Source: UBA935 sp031556725 | GTDB lineage: Bacteria; Bacillota; Clostridia; Lachnospirales; Lachnospiraceae | Assembly (NCBI GenBank): GCA_031556725.1 | Contig: JAVBSL010000002.1 | Location: 21,157 to 85,156, forward strand | Direction: 5' to 3' | DNA length: 64,000 nucleotides | Shown: in pieces, positions 44,908 through 53,143 of the stretch | Position numbering within the stretch: position 1 is the stretch's first letter | Layout of the letters: every line of letters begins with the position of its first letter | The notes under the pieces: generated by a model | Seen by the model: the letters and a program-made list of their open reading frames with translations, nothing else | The model's database searches: none | What the model was told of the DNA's origin: nothing | Translations under genes and position numbers: made by a program

Positions 44908-46395
44908 ATGGACAATATGAATACCGGTACTTATGACCTGTATAAAGATATCCAGGTCAGGTGCGGCGGCGAAATTTATATTGGTGTGGTGGGGCCGGTA
45001 CGGACAGGGAAATCCACCTTTATAAAACGCTTTATGGATCTGATGGTACTTCCTTATATGAGTGAGGAATATGAGAAGGAAAGGGCAACCGATGAAATGC
45101 CCCAAAGCTCGGGCGGAAAGACCATTACCACTACCGAACCCAAGTTTATTCCCAAAGAAGCAGCCAAGATTACCCTGGCTGGGGATGTGGATGTTAAAGT
45201 CAGGCTGATTGATTGCGTCGGCTATATGGTGGATGGGGCTACCGGCCATATGGAAAACGATATGGAGCGGATGGTAAAAACCCCCTGGTCGGCTCAGGAA
45301 ATCCCTTTTACCGAAGCGGCTGAGATCGGCACCAGAAAGGTTATCAATGATCACTCCACCATCGGGGTTGTAATAACCTGTGATGGCAGCTTTGGTGACA
45401 TTCCCAGAGAAAACTATCGGGAAGCAGAAGAACGTACCATTCAGGAACTGCGTAAAATACATAAACCCTTTATTGTACTGGTAAATACTACGAAACCCCA
45501 TTCGGAGGAAACCAAAACACTTGCCGATGAAATCAGAAACAAATATAATGTCACTGCCTTACCGGTAAATTGTGAACAGCTGAAAAAAGAAGATATCCAT
45601 TCCATTATGGAAAACATTTTATATGAATTCCCCCTTACCATGGTTGAATTTTATATGCCCAAATGGGTGGAAATGCTGCCTGGCAACCATCCCATGAAAA
45701 TGGATATCGTTAGCCAGATTAAAGAACTGATGAAACAGCTTGGCAATATCAAAGGCGTTGTATCAGACGGTATCAATCTGGAAAGTGATTACATTAAAAA
45801 GTGCAAGGTAGATCATATCAGCATGTCCGACGGCTGCGTTAAGGTTCGCCTGGAAGTGGATGAAACATATTATTATGAAATGTTAAGTGATCTGATTGGC
45901 GAAGATATCAAGAGTGAATATCATCTGCTGGCTGTTTTGAAAGAACTGTCCAAGATGCGCAAAGAATACGTCAAGGTTCTGCATGCGGTTGATTCGGTCC
46001 GGATGAAGGGATACGGTGTGGTAACACCTGATCGTGAAGAGATTCGTCTGGAACGTCCCGAGATCATCAAACACGGCAACAAATTCGGGGTTAAGATCAA
46101 AGCTGAAAGTCCCAGTATTCATATGATCAAGGCCAATATCGAAACCGAAATTTCCCCTATTGTGGGAACCGAAGAGCAGGCCCAGGATCTGATTCAATAT
46201 ATTGCCAGTGCCGATACCAGTGAAGAGGGTATTTGGGAAACCAATATCTTTGGCAAAACGGTGGAACAGCTTGTGAATGACGGTATTACCGGAAAGGTTT
46301 CCATGATTGGCGAAGAAAGTCAGCTTAAGCTTCAGGAAACCATGCAGAAGATTGTCAATGACAGTAATGGCGGAATGGTTTGCATTATTATTTAA
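44908..46395 (+). CDS. spoIVA: Stage IV sporulation protein A
   Basis: ATPase that polymerises on the forespore surface as the base layer of the spore coat. 495 residues: Walker A GVVGPVRTGKSTFIKRF, VRLIDCVGYMVDGA, GVVITCDGSFGDIPRENY, and a C-terminal assembly domain ending SNGGMVCIII. The length and C terminus are intact, indicating a functional sporulation pathway. The ribosome site GGAAGGAG is separated from the ATG by a T-run and lies in a hairpin. Terminator follows at 46400. Confidence 0.97.
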   Translation: MDNMNTGTYDLYKDIQVRCGGEIYIGVVGPVRTGKSTFIKRFMDLMVLPYMSEEYEKERATDEMPQSSGGKTITTTEPKFIPKEAAKITLAGDVDVKVRLIDCVGYMVDGATGHMENDMERMVKTPWSAQEIPFTEAAEIGTRKVINDHSTIGVVITCDGSFGDIPRENYREAEERTIQELRKIHKPFIVLVNTTKPHSEETKTLADEIRNKYNVTALPVNCEQLKKEDIHSIMENILYEFPLTMVEFYMPKWVEMLPGNHPMKMDIVSQIKELMKQLGNIKGVVSDGINLESDYIKKCKVDHISMSDGCVKVRLEVDETYYYEMLSDLIGEDIKSEYHLLAVLKELSKMRKEYVKVLHAVDSVRMKGYGVVTPDREEIRLERPEIIKHGNKFGVKIKAESPSIHMIKANIETEISPIVGTEEQAQDLIQYIASADTSEEGIWETNIFGKTVEQLVNDGITGKVSMIGEESQLKLQETMQKIVNDSNGGMVCIII

Positions 46396-46399
46396 GGTG

Positions 46400-46458
46400 A
46401 AAAATGTTTGTAAGGTGATGTGAAAAATATGCATCCCCTTACAAACATTTTTGTTTTT
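46400..46458 (+). terminator. spoIVA terminator
   Basis: A perfect 16-bp stem (46400-46415 with 46437-46452) and a 21-nt loop, followed by GTTTTTATTTT. It begins 5 nt after the stop. Confidence 0.85.
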
Positions 46459-46473
46459 ATTTTGGAAGAAATA

Positions 46474-46482
46474 TGCTATACT
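46474..46482 (+). promoter_or_regulatory. Extended -10 promoter of nucleoside salvage operon
   Basis: TGC followed by TATACT, 44 bp before punA. No good -35 at 17 bp; TTGTTT lies 20 bp upstream in the terminator tail. Confidence 0.5.
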
Positions 46483-46526
46483 AAAAACTGGTTGTAAAAA
46501 TATTCTTTTTTTCTAAAGGAGGAACT

Positions 46527-47378
46527 ATGAATCCGATTTATGAAAAAGTCTTAAAGTGTCAAAAAAGTGTGAATGACTATCTGGTCCGCATCGGAAAGGC
46601 GGATTTCAAACCGAAGGTTGCCTTAGTCCTGGGATCCGGTCTGGGCGATTATGCCGATACTCTTCAAATCGAAGCCGAATTAGATTATAGTGAAATTGAT
46701 GGATTTCCCATATCTACCGTGCCGGGACATGCCGGTCGGTTTATTTTCGGTTACGCAGGTACGGTGCCGGTAGTTTGTATGAAAGGCCGGGTCCACTTTT
46801 ACGAAGGTTATCCCATCAGTGATGTGGTGCTGCCCATTCGTCTGATGGGATTGATGGGAGCGGAAATTCTGTTTTTAACCAATGCTTCCGGCGGTATCAA
46901 AGCAGGTTGCAAGGCCGGTGATCTGATGCTGATTACCGATCACATTTCCTGCTTTGCCCAAAATCCTTTGATTGGTGCTAATGTGGATGAATTGGGAACC
47001 CGTTTCCCGGATATGAGTACCGTATATCCAAAAGAGTTACAGGATATTATCCGCCAGGCGGCTATAAATAATAATATTAACTTAATCGAAGGAGTATATG
47101 CGCAGCTCACCGGACCTTCTTTTGAATCACCGGCGGAAATCCGGATGCTTGGTGGATTAGGTGTGGATGCGGTAGGGATGAGTACGGTTGTGGAAGCCAT
47201 TGCAGCCAATCACATGGGCATGAAAGTATGCGGAATTTCCTGTGTATGCAATCTTGCGGCCGGTTTATCGCCAACACCGCTGACCCACGCTGAGGTGCAG
47301 GAAGCGGCAAGCGCAGCGGCTCCCTTATTTAAGAAGCTGGTAACGCAGTCTATCCTCGGTTTCGGAGAACGCCTATGA
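46527..47378 (+). CDS. punA: Purine nucleoside phosphorylase
   Basis: Trimeric-type phosphorylase splitting inosine and guanosine to base and ribose-1-phosphate. 283 residues: VALVLGSGLGDYAD (phosphate loop), PGHAGRF, GRVHFYEGYP, LTNASGGI, and VGMSTVVEAIAANHMGM. AAGGAGGA precedes the ATG. It is first in punA-cdd-deaminase-permease; ATGA overlap with cdd. Confidence 0.95.
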   Translation: MNPIYEKVLKCQKSVNDYLVRIGKADFKPKVALVLGSGLGDYADTLQIEAELDYSEIDGFPISTVPGHAGRFIFGYAGTVPVVCMKGRVHFYEGYPISDVVLPIRLMGLMGAEILFLTNASGGIKAGCKAGDLMLITDHISCFAQNPLIGANVDELGTRFPDMSTVYPKELQDIIRQAAINNNINLIEGVYAQLTGPSFESPAEIRMLGGLGVDAVGMSTVVEAIAANHMGMKVCGISCVCNLAAGLSPTPLTHAEVQEAASAAAPLFKKLVTQSILGFGERL

Positions 47379-47800
47379 CAGCGAATATACCTGTAAGAGA
47401 ATTAATTCAATCAGCAATAGACGCTCGAAGAAAAGCTTATATACCTTATTCCGGCTATGCCGTAGGAGCAGCGGTACTGACTGCCGATGAGCGGATATAT
47501 ACCGGCTGTAATATCGAAAATGCTTCCTACGGAGCGACTGTTTGTGCGGAAAGAACCGCTATCTTTAAAGCAGTCAGTGAAGGCCGTAACAAATGTAAAG
47601 CCATAGCCATCGTGGGCAGTCCCAAAGGGGATGTTGTGACACAATATGCCTATCCCTGCGGGATGTGCAGGCAGGTAATGAGAGAATTTTCCCAACCGGA
47701 GGAATTCACAGTAATCATTGCCAAAAGCGTGGAAGAGTATCAAAGTTATTCTTTGGCAGAGTTATTACCTGAAAGTTTTGGACCGGAAGCTTTGGCATAG
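47375..47800 (+). CDS. cdd: Cytidine deaminase
   Basis: Zinc enzyme converting cytidine and deoxycytidine to uridines. 141 residues, the homotetrameric short form. Zinc/catalytic motif ATVCAERTAI (Cys-Ala-Glu) and PCGMCRQV; substrate motif YSGYAVGAAV and CNIENASYG. It is coupled to punA by a 4-nt overlap. Confidence 0.95.
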   Translation: MTANIPVRELIQSAIDARRKAYIPYSGYAVGAAVLTADERIYTGCNIENASYGATVCAERTAIFKAVSEGRNKCKAIAIVGSPKGDVVTQYAYPCGMCRQVMREFSQPEEFTVIIAKSVEEYQSYSLAELLPESFGPEALA

Positions 47801-47825
47801 ATTGGCATAGAAGGGAAGATTGGAT

Positions 47826-49106
47826 ATGAATTATCGTTTTTATAATGCCCGAATACTGACTATGGAAGAAGGACGTGGAATTTTTGAAGGCGAGATAGGA
47901 ACACAGGATGAGCGGATTATATATGTAGGAGATGGTCAGGACCTTCCGAAGGATATTAAGTGGGACAGGCAGATTGACTGTCAGGGCAATTTACTGATGC
48001 CCGGGTTTAAAGATGCCCATACCCATTCCGGCATGACCTTATTGCGTTCCTACGCAGATGATCTGCCTTTATCTGACTGGTTAAATAATCAGGTGTTTCC
48101 CATTGAAGCCAAAATGACCGGGGAGGATATCTATCACCTGACCAAATTGGCTATCCTGGAATATCTGACCAGTGGTATCACCGCTGTTTTTGATATGTAC
48201 CTGACTCCGGAAAAGGTTGCCAGAGCCTGTTCTGATCTGGGCATGCGCTGTGTACAGGTAGGAGCGGTAAATAATTTCAGCCAGTCTCCGGAATTGGTTG
48301 ACGAGATGTTTCAAAAACTCAATCATACAGACTCTTTAAATAGCTACATTCTGGGATTTCATGCAGAATATACCTGTTCGGAGGAATTGCTTAAGAAGAT
48401 TGCAGCTCTTTCTCATCAGTATAAAGTACCGGTATTTACCCACCTGGCCGAAACCGAAGAAGAGGTGAAGGGCTGTCGGGAACGCCATAACGGGATGACT
48501 CCGGCGGTGTATCTGGACTCCTTGGGAATGTTCGACTATGGCGGCGGCGGATATCATTGTGTACATATGAGTGAAGAGGACCTTAATGTATTTCAGAAGC
48601 GGGGCTTATATGCGGTAACCAATCCGGCATCTAACCTGAAGCTGGCCAGCGGTATTGCACCCATTGAAACTTTTCTGGAAAAAGGCATTCCGGTTGCCAT
48701 TGGAACGGATGGTCCGGCAAGCAATAATTGTCTGGACATGTTCCGGGAGATGTTTTTGGTAACAGCATTAGCTAAGGTACGGGAAAAGAATGCTGCAGCG
48801 GCAGATGCCATGGAAGTACTGAAGATGGCTTGTGTGAACGGAGCGAAATGTATGGGATTGACCGAGTCGGTCGCACTGATCCCCGGGTCCCTGGCCGATA
48901 TGATCATGATAGATTTACAGCAGCCCAATATGCAGCCTCTGAATAACATCGGGAAAAACATTGTGTATAGCGGCAGCAAGCAAAACATAGCATTGACCAT
49001 GATCCATGGACGAATACTGTACGAAAAAGGTGATTTTTATTTAGCGGAAGAGGTTTCGGCTATTTATGATAAGGCAAATGAAATCATAAATAAGCTAAAA
49101 GCCTGA
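47826..49106 (+). CDS. Amidohydrolase of adenosine/SAH deaminase type
   Basis: Metal-dependent deaminase of the MtaD/SsnA/TRZ group (S-adenosylhomocysteine or 5'-methylthioadenosine deaminase-like). 426 residues: DAHTHSGMTLLRSYADDLP (His-x-His), FTHLAETEEE (His), YHCVHMSEED (His), and AIGTDGPASNNCLDMF (Asp). ATG 47826 has GGGAAG about 8 nt upstream; TTG 47820 is too close. The substrate is inferred from family and from its place between cdd and a purine permease. Confidence 0.85.
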   Translation: MNYRFYNARILTMEEGRGIFEGEIGTQDERIIYVGDGQDLPKDIKWDRQIDCQGNLLMPGFKDAHTHSGMTLLRSYADDLPLSDWLNNQVFPIEAKMTGEDIYHLTKLAILEYLTSGITAVFDMYLTPEKVARACSDLGMRCVQVGAVNNFSQSPELVDEMFQKLNHTDSLNSYILGFHAEYTCSEELLKKIAALSHQYKVPVFTHLAETEEEVKGCRERHNGMTPAVYLDSLGMFDYGGGGYHCVHMSEEDLNVFQKRGLYAVTNPASNLKLASGIAPIETFLEKGIPVAIGTDGPASNNCLDMFREMFLVTALAKVREKNAAAADAMEVLKMACVNGAKCMGLTESVALIPGSLADMIMIDLQQPNMQPLNNIGKNIVYSGSKQNIALTMIHGRILYEKGDFYLAEEVSAIYDKANEIINKLKA

Positions 49107-49164
49107 AGCTAATAAAGATAAAACAAAAAACCAAGAAACCAAGAAAGGACTTATGGAGGGAAAT

Positions 49165-50544
49165 ATGTTAGAAAAACTATTTAAACTCAAAGAGAACAAA
49201 ACAGATCTAAAAACAGAAGTTATGGCCGGTGTTACAACATTTATGACCATGGCTTACATTCTTGCAGTAAACCCCAGTTTACTGAGCAATGAATATGGTG
49301 CTAATATGGATGCGACAGCAGTACTGATTGCAACCGCCCTGGCAGCATTTGTAGGAACCATGCTGATGGCATTTTTAGCTAATTACCCCTTTGCACTGGC
49401 ACCCGGTATGGGGCTTAATGCTTATTTTTCATTTACCGTAGTAGGCGCTATGGGATATTCCTGGCAGCTTGCTTTATTGGCAGTATTTGTGGAAGGCTTG
49501 ATTTTTATCATCCTGTCTTTAACCAGTGTCCGGGAGGCCATTTTTAATGCGATTCCGATGACGCTTAAGTCGGCGGTGAGTGTGGGTATCGGGCTTTTTA
49601 TTGCATTTATCGGATTACAGAATGCGAAATTAGTTATTAAAGATGATGCCACTATGGTCAGCTATCAGAAATTTGCTTCAGCGGAATTTAGTAGTGTGGG
49701 AATCACTGCTGTATTGGCCTTGATTGGTGTTCTGGTAATGGCAGTCCTTCTGATTAAGAAGGTAAAGGGCGGTATTTTATTTGGTATTTTGATTACCTGG
49801 ATACTGGGTATTATTTGCGAATTGATCGGTTTGTATGTTCCCAGTCCGGAAGCCGGTTTCTATTCAACCATTCCCCATGCCATAGTAAGTTTTAATTTTT
49901 CGGCATTTGGGAATACTTTTGGACAGATGTTCAAAGCTGATTTCAGTTCGATTAATATCCTGGATTTTATTGTGGTATGCTTTGCGTTCCTGTTTGTTGA
50001 TTTGTTTGATACCATTGGTACTTTGGTTGGTGTTGCTTCGAAAGCAGATATGCTGGACAAAGATGGAAAACTTCCGCGAATCAAAGGTGCTTTGATGGCT
50101 GATGCGATTGCAACCAGTGTCGGTGCTGTTTTCGGAACCTCAACCACAACTACTTATGTAGAAAGTGCATCCGGCGTAACAGAAGGCGGAAGAACCGGTT
50201 TGACAGCGGTTACTACCGGTTTGTTGTTCCTGTTAGCAATTATTTTCTCACCGTTATTCCTTACTATCCCTTCATTTGCAACGGCTCCGGCTTTGATCGT
50301 TGTAGGCTTTTATATGATGGGAACAGTTGTTAAAATTAATTTTGATGATATGACAGAAGCCATTCCGGCATTTCTGTGTATGGTAGCAATGCCTTTCGCA
50401 TACAGCATTTCCGAAGGTATTGCCATTGGCTTCATCTCCTGGACCTTGATCAACCTGATCAGCGGAAAAAGAAAAGAGAAAAAAATCAGTATTATCATGT
50501 ATATTTTGACGGTCTTGTTTATTTTGAAATATATTTTCCTATAG
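49165..50544 (+). CDS. Purine permease of AzgA/NCS2 type
   Basis: Membrane uptake carrier for hypoxanthine, guanine or adenine (PbuG/PbuO-like). 459 residues, about 12-14 helices. It starts MLEKLFKLKENKTDLKTEVM; family motifs are GVTTFMTMAYILAVNP, LAPGMGLNAYFSFTVV, and FLFVDLFDTIGTLVGVASKA. GGAGG lies 5 nt before ATG 49165; ATG 49153 is an alternative. No purine riboswitch is seen in the short upstream gap. Confidence 0.9.
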   Translation: MLEKLFKLKENKTDLKTEVMAGVTTFMTMAYILAVNPSLLSNEYGANMDATAVLIATALAAFVGTMLMAFLANYPFALAPGMGLNAYFSFTVVGAMGYSWQLALLAVFVEGLIFIILSLTSVREAIFNAIPMTLKSAVSVGIGLFIAFIGLQNAKLVIKDDATMVSYQKFASAEFSSVGITAVLALIGVLVMAVLLIKKVKGGILFGILITWILGIICELIGLYVPSPEAGFYSTIPHAIVSFNFSAFGNTFGQMFKADFSSINILDFIVVCFAFLFVDLFDTIGTLVGVASKADMLDKDGKLPRIKGALMADAIATSVGAVFGTSTTTTYVESASGVTEGGRTGLTAVTTGLLFLLAIIFSPLFLTIPSFATAPALIVVGFYMMGTVVKINFDDMTEAIPAFLCMVAMPFAYSISEGIAIGFISWTLINLISGKRKEKKISIIMYILTVLFILKYIFL

Positions 50545-50559
50545 AAAGAAGGAGTTTTA

Positions 50560-52257
50560 ATGGAGTATTTAATATTTGCCCTGTTTGCATTTGGGTTTAT
50601 CGTAATCATCATGATTTCCGGCTGGATACAGGAAAAGCAGAATGAAAAACGTTTTGTAAGAAAATTACGGACAGATTACGGAATCTTACCCAAAAGAGAT
50701 TACAAACCGGAAGAATATGCCAATATTGCTCAGTTTTTTAAAAAACACCAAACCGGCTTTTCGATTGACGATATTACCTGGAATGATCTGGAAATGGATG
50801 AACTGTTCAAGCGTATGAACTATACCTATTCCTCAGCGGGAGAAGAGTATTTGTATCATACCTTACGAACCCCCATGACCGATCAGGCAGTGCTTAACCA
50901 AAGGGAAGAAACCATTACCGATTTCAGGCAGGCAACAGAGGAACGGGTGGCATGGCAGTTTATCTTTGCCAAGATGGGCCGAACCGGGAAATACTCCATT
51001 TATGATTACTTAAATTATCTGGATGAGCTTGGCACCAGAAGCAATTTTAGACATTATATCGCAATGGGGGCTTTTGCAGCCTCCATTGCAATCTTATTTA
51101 TTTCGGTGCAGGTGGGAATTTGCCTGATGATCGGAACCTTGGTGTTTAATTTAACCTCATATTTTAAGATAAAAAAAGATATTGAACCTTATATTACCAG
51201 CTTTGCCTATATTTTTCGATTGTTAAATTGTATTGATGCAATGGAAAAAAGAAAAACCCCGTTTTTAAAAGAGCAAATTGCTGAAATGGTTGCATGTAAA
51301 AAAGCTTTTCAAAAATTTAAAAGAGGGTCCTATCTGTTAATGTCCTCCGCCAGAATGAGTGCGTCCAATAATCCGCTGGAGATTATTTTAGACTATCTGC
51401 GGATGGGATTTCATTTGGACTTGATTAAGTTTAATAATATGCTGACGCAGGTTCGTCTGCATACCACAGAAATAGACAAGATCCTGACCATTGCGGGCTC
51501 TATTGAAACCATGATCGCCATCGGAGCATGGCGGGAAAGTATGACGCAGACAGAAGACCTGGGATATGCGGTTCCGCTATTTTTACCGGATAAAGGCATT
51601 GAAGGGCGCGAAATGTATCATCCCCTGCTGAATCACCCGATTAAAAATGATATTGATGTCAGTGTAAGTGTTTTACTGACCGGTTCCAATGCATCCGGTA
51701 AATCCACCTTCTTAAAAACCGTGGCAATCAATGCGATTCTGGCACAAACCGTGCATACCTGCATGGCCGAAAGCTATCGGACGGGGATGTTTTATATTGC
51801 CTCATCCATGTCCCTGCGGGATGATGTTTTGGAGGGTGACAGTTACTATATGGTGGAAATCAAATCCATGAAACGTTTGATGGATCTGCAGAAAGAAAGT
51901 ACCGTACCGGTGTTGGTTTTCGTAGATGAGGTATTACGGGGAACCAATACGGTGGAAAGAATTGCTGCTTCTACCCAGATATTACGCAGTCTGAACGGCA
52001 GCAACAGCATTTGCTTTGCAGCTACACATGATATTGAGCTGACAAAGTTATTGAAAAATGATTATGAGAATTATCACTTTGAAGAAGTGTTTAACGAGGG
52101 AGATATTTTCTTCCCCTATAAAATAATGAAGGGCCCGGCCACCACCAGAAATGCCATCAAACTGTTGGCAGCGATGGGTTACGATCCGGCTCTGATCGAA
52201 GATGCGGAACATCTGGCAGAAGGATTTATGAAAACCGGAAAATGGCAGGAGATTTAG
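50560..52257 (+). CDS. Membrane-anchored MutS-like ATPase
   Basis: 565-residue protein with the MutS core and ATPase domains but no mismatch-recognition domain. Membrane segments lie at the N terminus (about 3-24) and at 168-203, then the helical core, then MutS ATPase: Walker A TGSNASGKSTFLKTVAINA (near 374), MSLRDDVLEGDSYYMVEI, VFVDEVLRGTNTVERIAAS and AATHDIEL. It belongs to the MutS-related membrane group, not MutS1 or MutS2. The role is unknown; classical mismatch repair is unlikely. It is followed by rnhA after 3 nt. Confidence 0.85.
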   Translation: MEYLIFALFAFGFIVIIMISGWIQEKQNEKRFVRKLRTDYGILPKRDYKPEEYANIAQFFKKHQTGFSIDDITWNDLEMDELFKRMNYTYSSAGEEYLYHTLRTPMTDQAVLNQREETITDFRQATEERVAWQFIFAKMGRTGKYSIYDYLNYLDELGTRSNFRHYIAMGAFAASIAILFISVQVGICLMIGTLVFNLTSYFKIKKDIEPYITSFAYIFRLLNCIDAMEKRKTPFLKEQIAEMVACKKAFQKFKRGSYLLMSSARMSASNNPLEIILDYLRMGFHLDLIKFNNMLTQVRLHTTEIDKILTIAGSIETMIAIGAWRESMTQTEDLGYAVPLFLPDKGIEGREMYHPLLNHPIKNDIDVSVSVLLTGSNASGKSTFLKTVAINAILAQTVHTCMAESYRTGMFYIASSMSLRDDVLEGDSYYMVEIKSMKRLMDLQKESTVPVLVFVDEVLRGTNTVERIAASTQILRSLNGSNSICFAATHDIELTKLLKNDYENYHFEEVFNEGDIFFPYKIMKGPATTRNAIKLLAAMGYDPALIEDAEHLAEGFMKTGKWQEI

Positions 52258-52260
52258 TAA

Positions 52261-52746
52261 ATGAAAGTAACAATCTATACCGACGGATCAGCCAGGGGCA
52301 ATCCGGATGGACCGGGGGGATACGGCACGGTTGTACAATATGTTGATGGAAAAGGGGAGCTTCATGAGCGGGAGTATTCCGGCGGTTATAAGAAGACTAC
52401 CAATAACCGGATGGAATTAATGGCGGCAATCGTTGGTCTGGAAGCCTTGACCAAACCCTGTGTGGTCGATCTGACTTCCGACTCCAAGTATTTAACTGAG
52501 GCCTTTAATCAACACTGGATAGACGGCTGGTTAAAAAAGAATTGGAAAAACAGCACCAATAAACCGGTGAAAAATATTGATTTATGGCAGCGTTTATTAA
52601 AGGCAAAGGAACCTCATCAAGTGAATTTCATCTGGGTAAAGGGGCATGACGGTCATCCGGAAAATGAACGTTGTGACAAATTGGCAACATCGGCGGCAGA
52701 CGGAGAGGGTTTGCTTGACGATTGTGTGGATGAAGTGATATCATAG
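52261..52746 (+). CDS. rnhA: Ribonuclease HI
   Basis: Degrades the RNA strand of RNA-DNA hybrids. 161 residues. Catalytic acids in YTDGSARGNPDGPGGYG (Asp), NNRMELMAAIVGLEAL (Glu), LTSDSKYL (Asp) and WVKGHDGHPENERCD (His/Asp). It is coupled to the MutS-like gene upstream. The length is normal; there is no hybrid-binding extension. Confidence 0.95.
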   Translation: MKVTIYTDGSARGNPDGPGGYGTVVQYVDGKGELHEREYSGGYKKTTNNRMELMAAIVGLEALTKPCVVDLTSDSKYLTEAFNQHWIDGWLKKNWKNSTNKPVKNIDLWQRLLKAKEPHQVNFIWVKGHDGHPENERCDKLATSAADGEGLLDDCVDEVIS

Positions 52747-52781
52747 AAATGTAAGAATATTGAAAGGGCATGGTTATTAAG

Positions 52782-52949
52782 ATGGACAAACTTATTTTAT
52801 TTTTAAATGCTTTTTTATCCTATTTTTTGCTATTTATTTTTATTGTAGCGTTGGTGGTGGCAGCTATTTTTATCGGAATCCATTTACGCAAATCAAAAGA
52901 TGCCAAAGATAAATTAGCGGAAGCTGCGGTAATTGAAGAACAGGAATAA
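52782..52949 (+). CDS. Small single-helix membrane protein
   Basis: A 55-residue frame, MDKLILFLNAF at the start, one strongly hydrophobic helix (about residues 4-34), then a charged tail (KSKDAKDKLAEA) ending EEQE. ATG 52770 is also in frame; AAAGGG sits 1 nt from it and 13 nt from 52782, so the start is uncertain. Support comes from the clean membrane-protein pattern, position 35 nt after rnhA, and a strong terminator 17 nt after its stop. No known family is recognised. Confidence 0.6.
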   Translation: MDKLILFLNAFLSYFLLFIFIVALVVAAIFIGIHLRKSKDAKDKLAEAAVIEEQE

Positions 52950-52966
52950 AATCATGGAGAATGTTT

Positions 52967-53004
52967 AGAATGGTTATTTGATACAAAATAACCATTCTTT
53001 TTTT
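52967..53004 (+). terminator. Terminator of MutS-like/rnhA operon
   Basis: A perfect 13-bp stem (52967-52979 with 52986-52998), loop GATACA, then seven T. Confidence 0.9.
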
Positions 53005-53028
53005 GTGTAATATTATCAGGGGAATGCG

Positions 53029-53057
53029 TTGACATTGCCGGAATGATATTTTATACT
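53029..53057 (+). promoter_or_regulatory. nrdD promoter
   Basis: Perfect TTGACA, a 17-bp spacer and TATACT (53052-53057). Transcript start is expected near 53064, right at the palindrome at 53065. Confidence 0.8.
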
Positions 53058-53064
53058 AGTAATT

Positions 53065-53079
53065 ACCACAATATGTGGT
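53065..53079. promoter_or_regulatory. Candidate NrdR-type operator
   Basis: Palindrome ACCACA-ATA-TGTGGT beginning at the predicted transcript start of nrdD. Its centre (CAATATGTG) resembles NrdR boxes, the repressor sites of ribonucleotide reductase genes. Only one copy is seen here, whereas NrdR sites often come in pairs; the assignment is inference. Confidence 0.45.
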
Positions 53080-53143
53080 GGGGGATAATGCAAGGGTTCG
53101 CTAGATATTGTGAAGATGAGTGGGCGGAAAGGAAGAAATACGT

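Noticed and set aside
44695..45501. 268-codon open frame on the minus strand over the ygjP end and spoIVA
   Set aside because: Fully antisense to well-conserved genes, no ribosome site, low-complexity composition; a shadow of codon bias.
46453..46526. Purine riboswitch upstream of punA, or before the permease at 49107-49164
   Set aside because: Gaps are too short and lack the conserved three-way-junction sequence.
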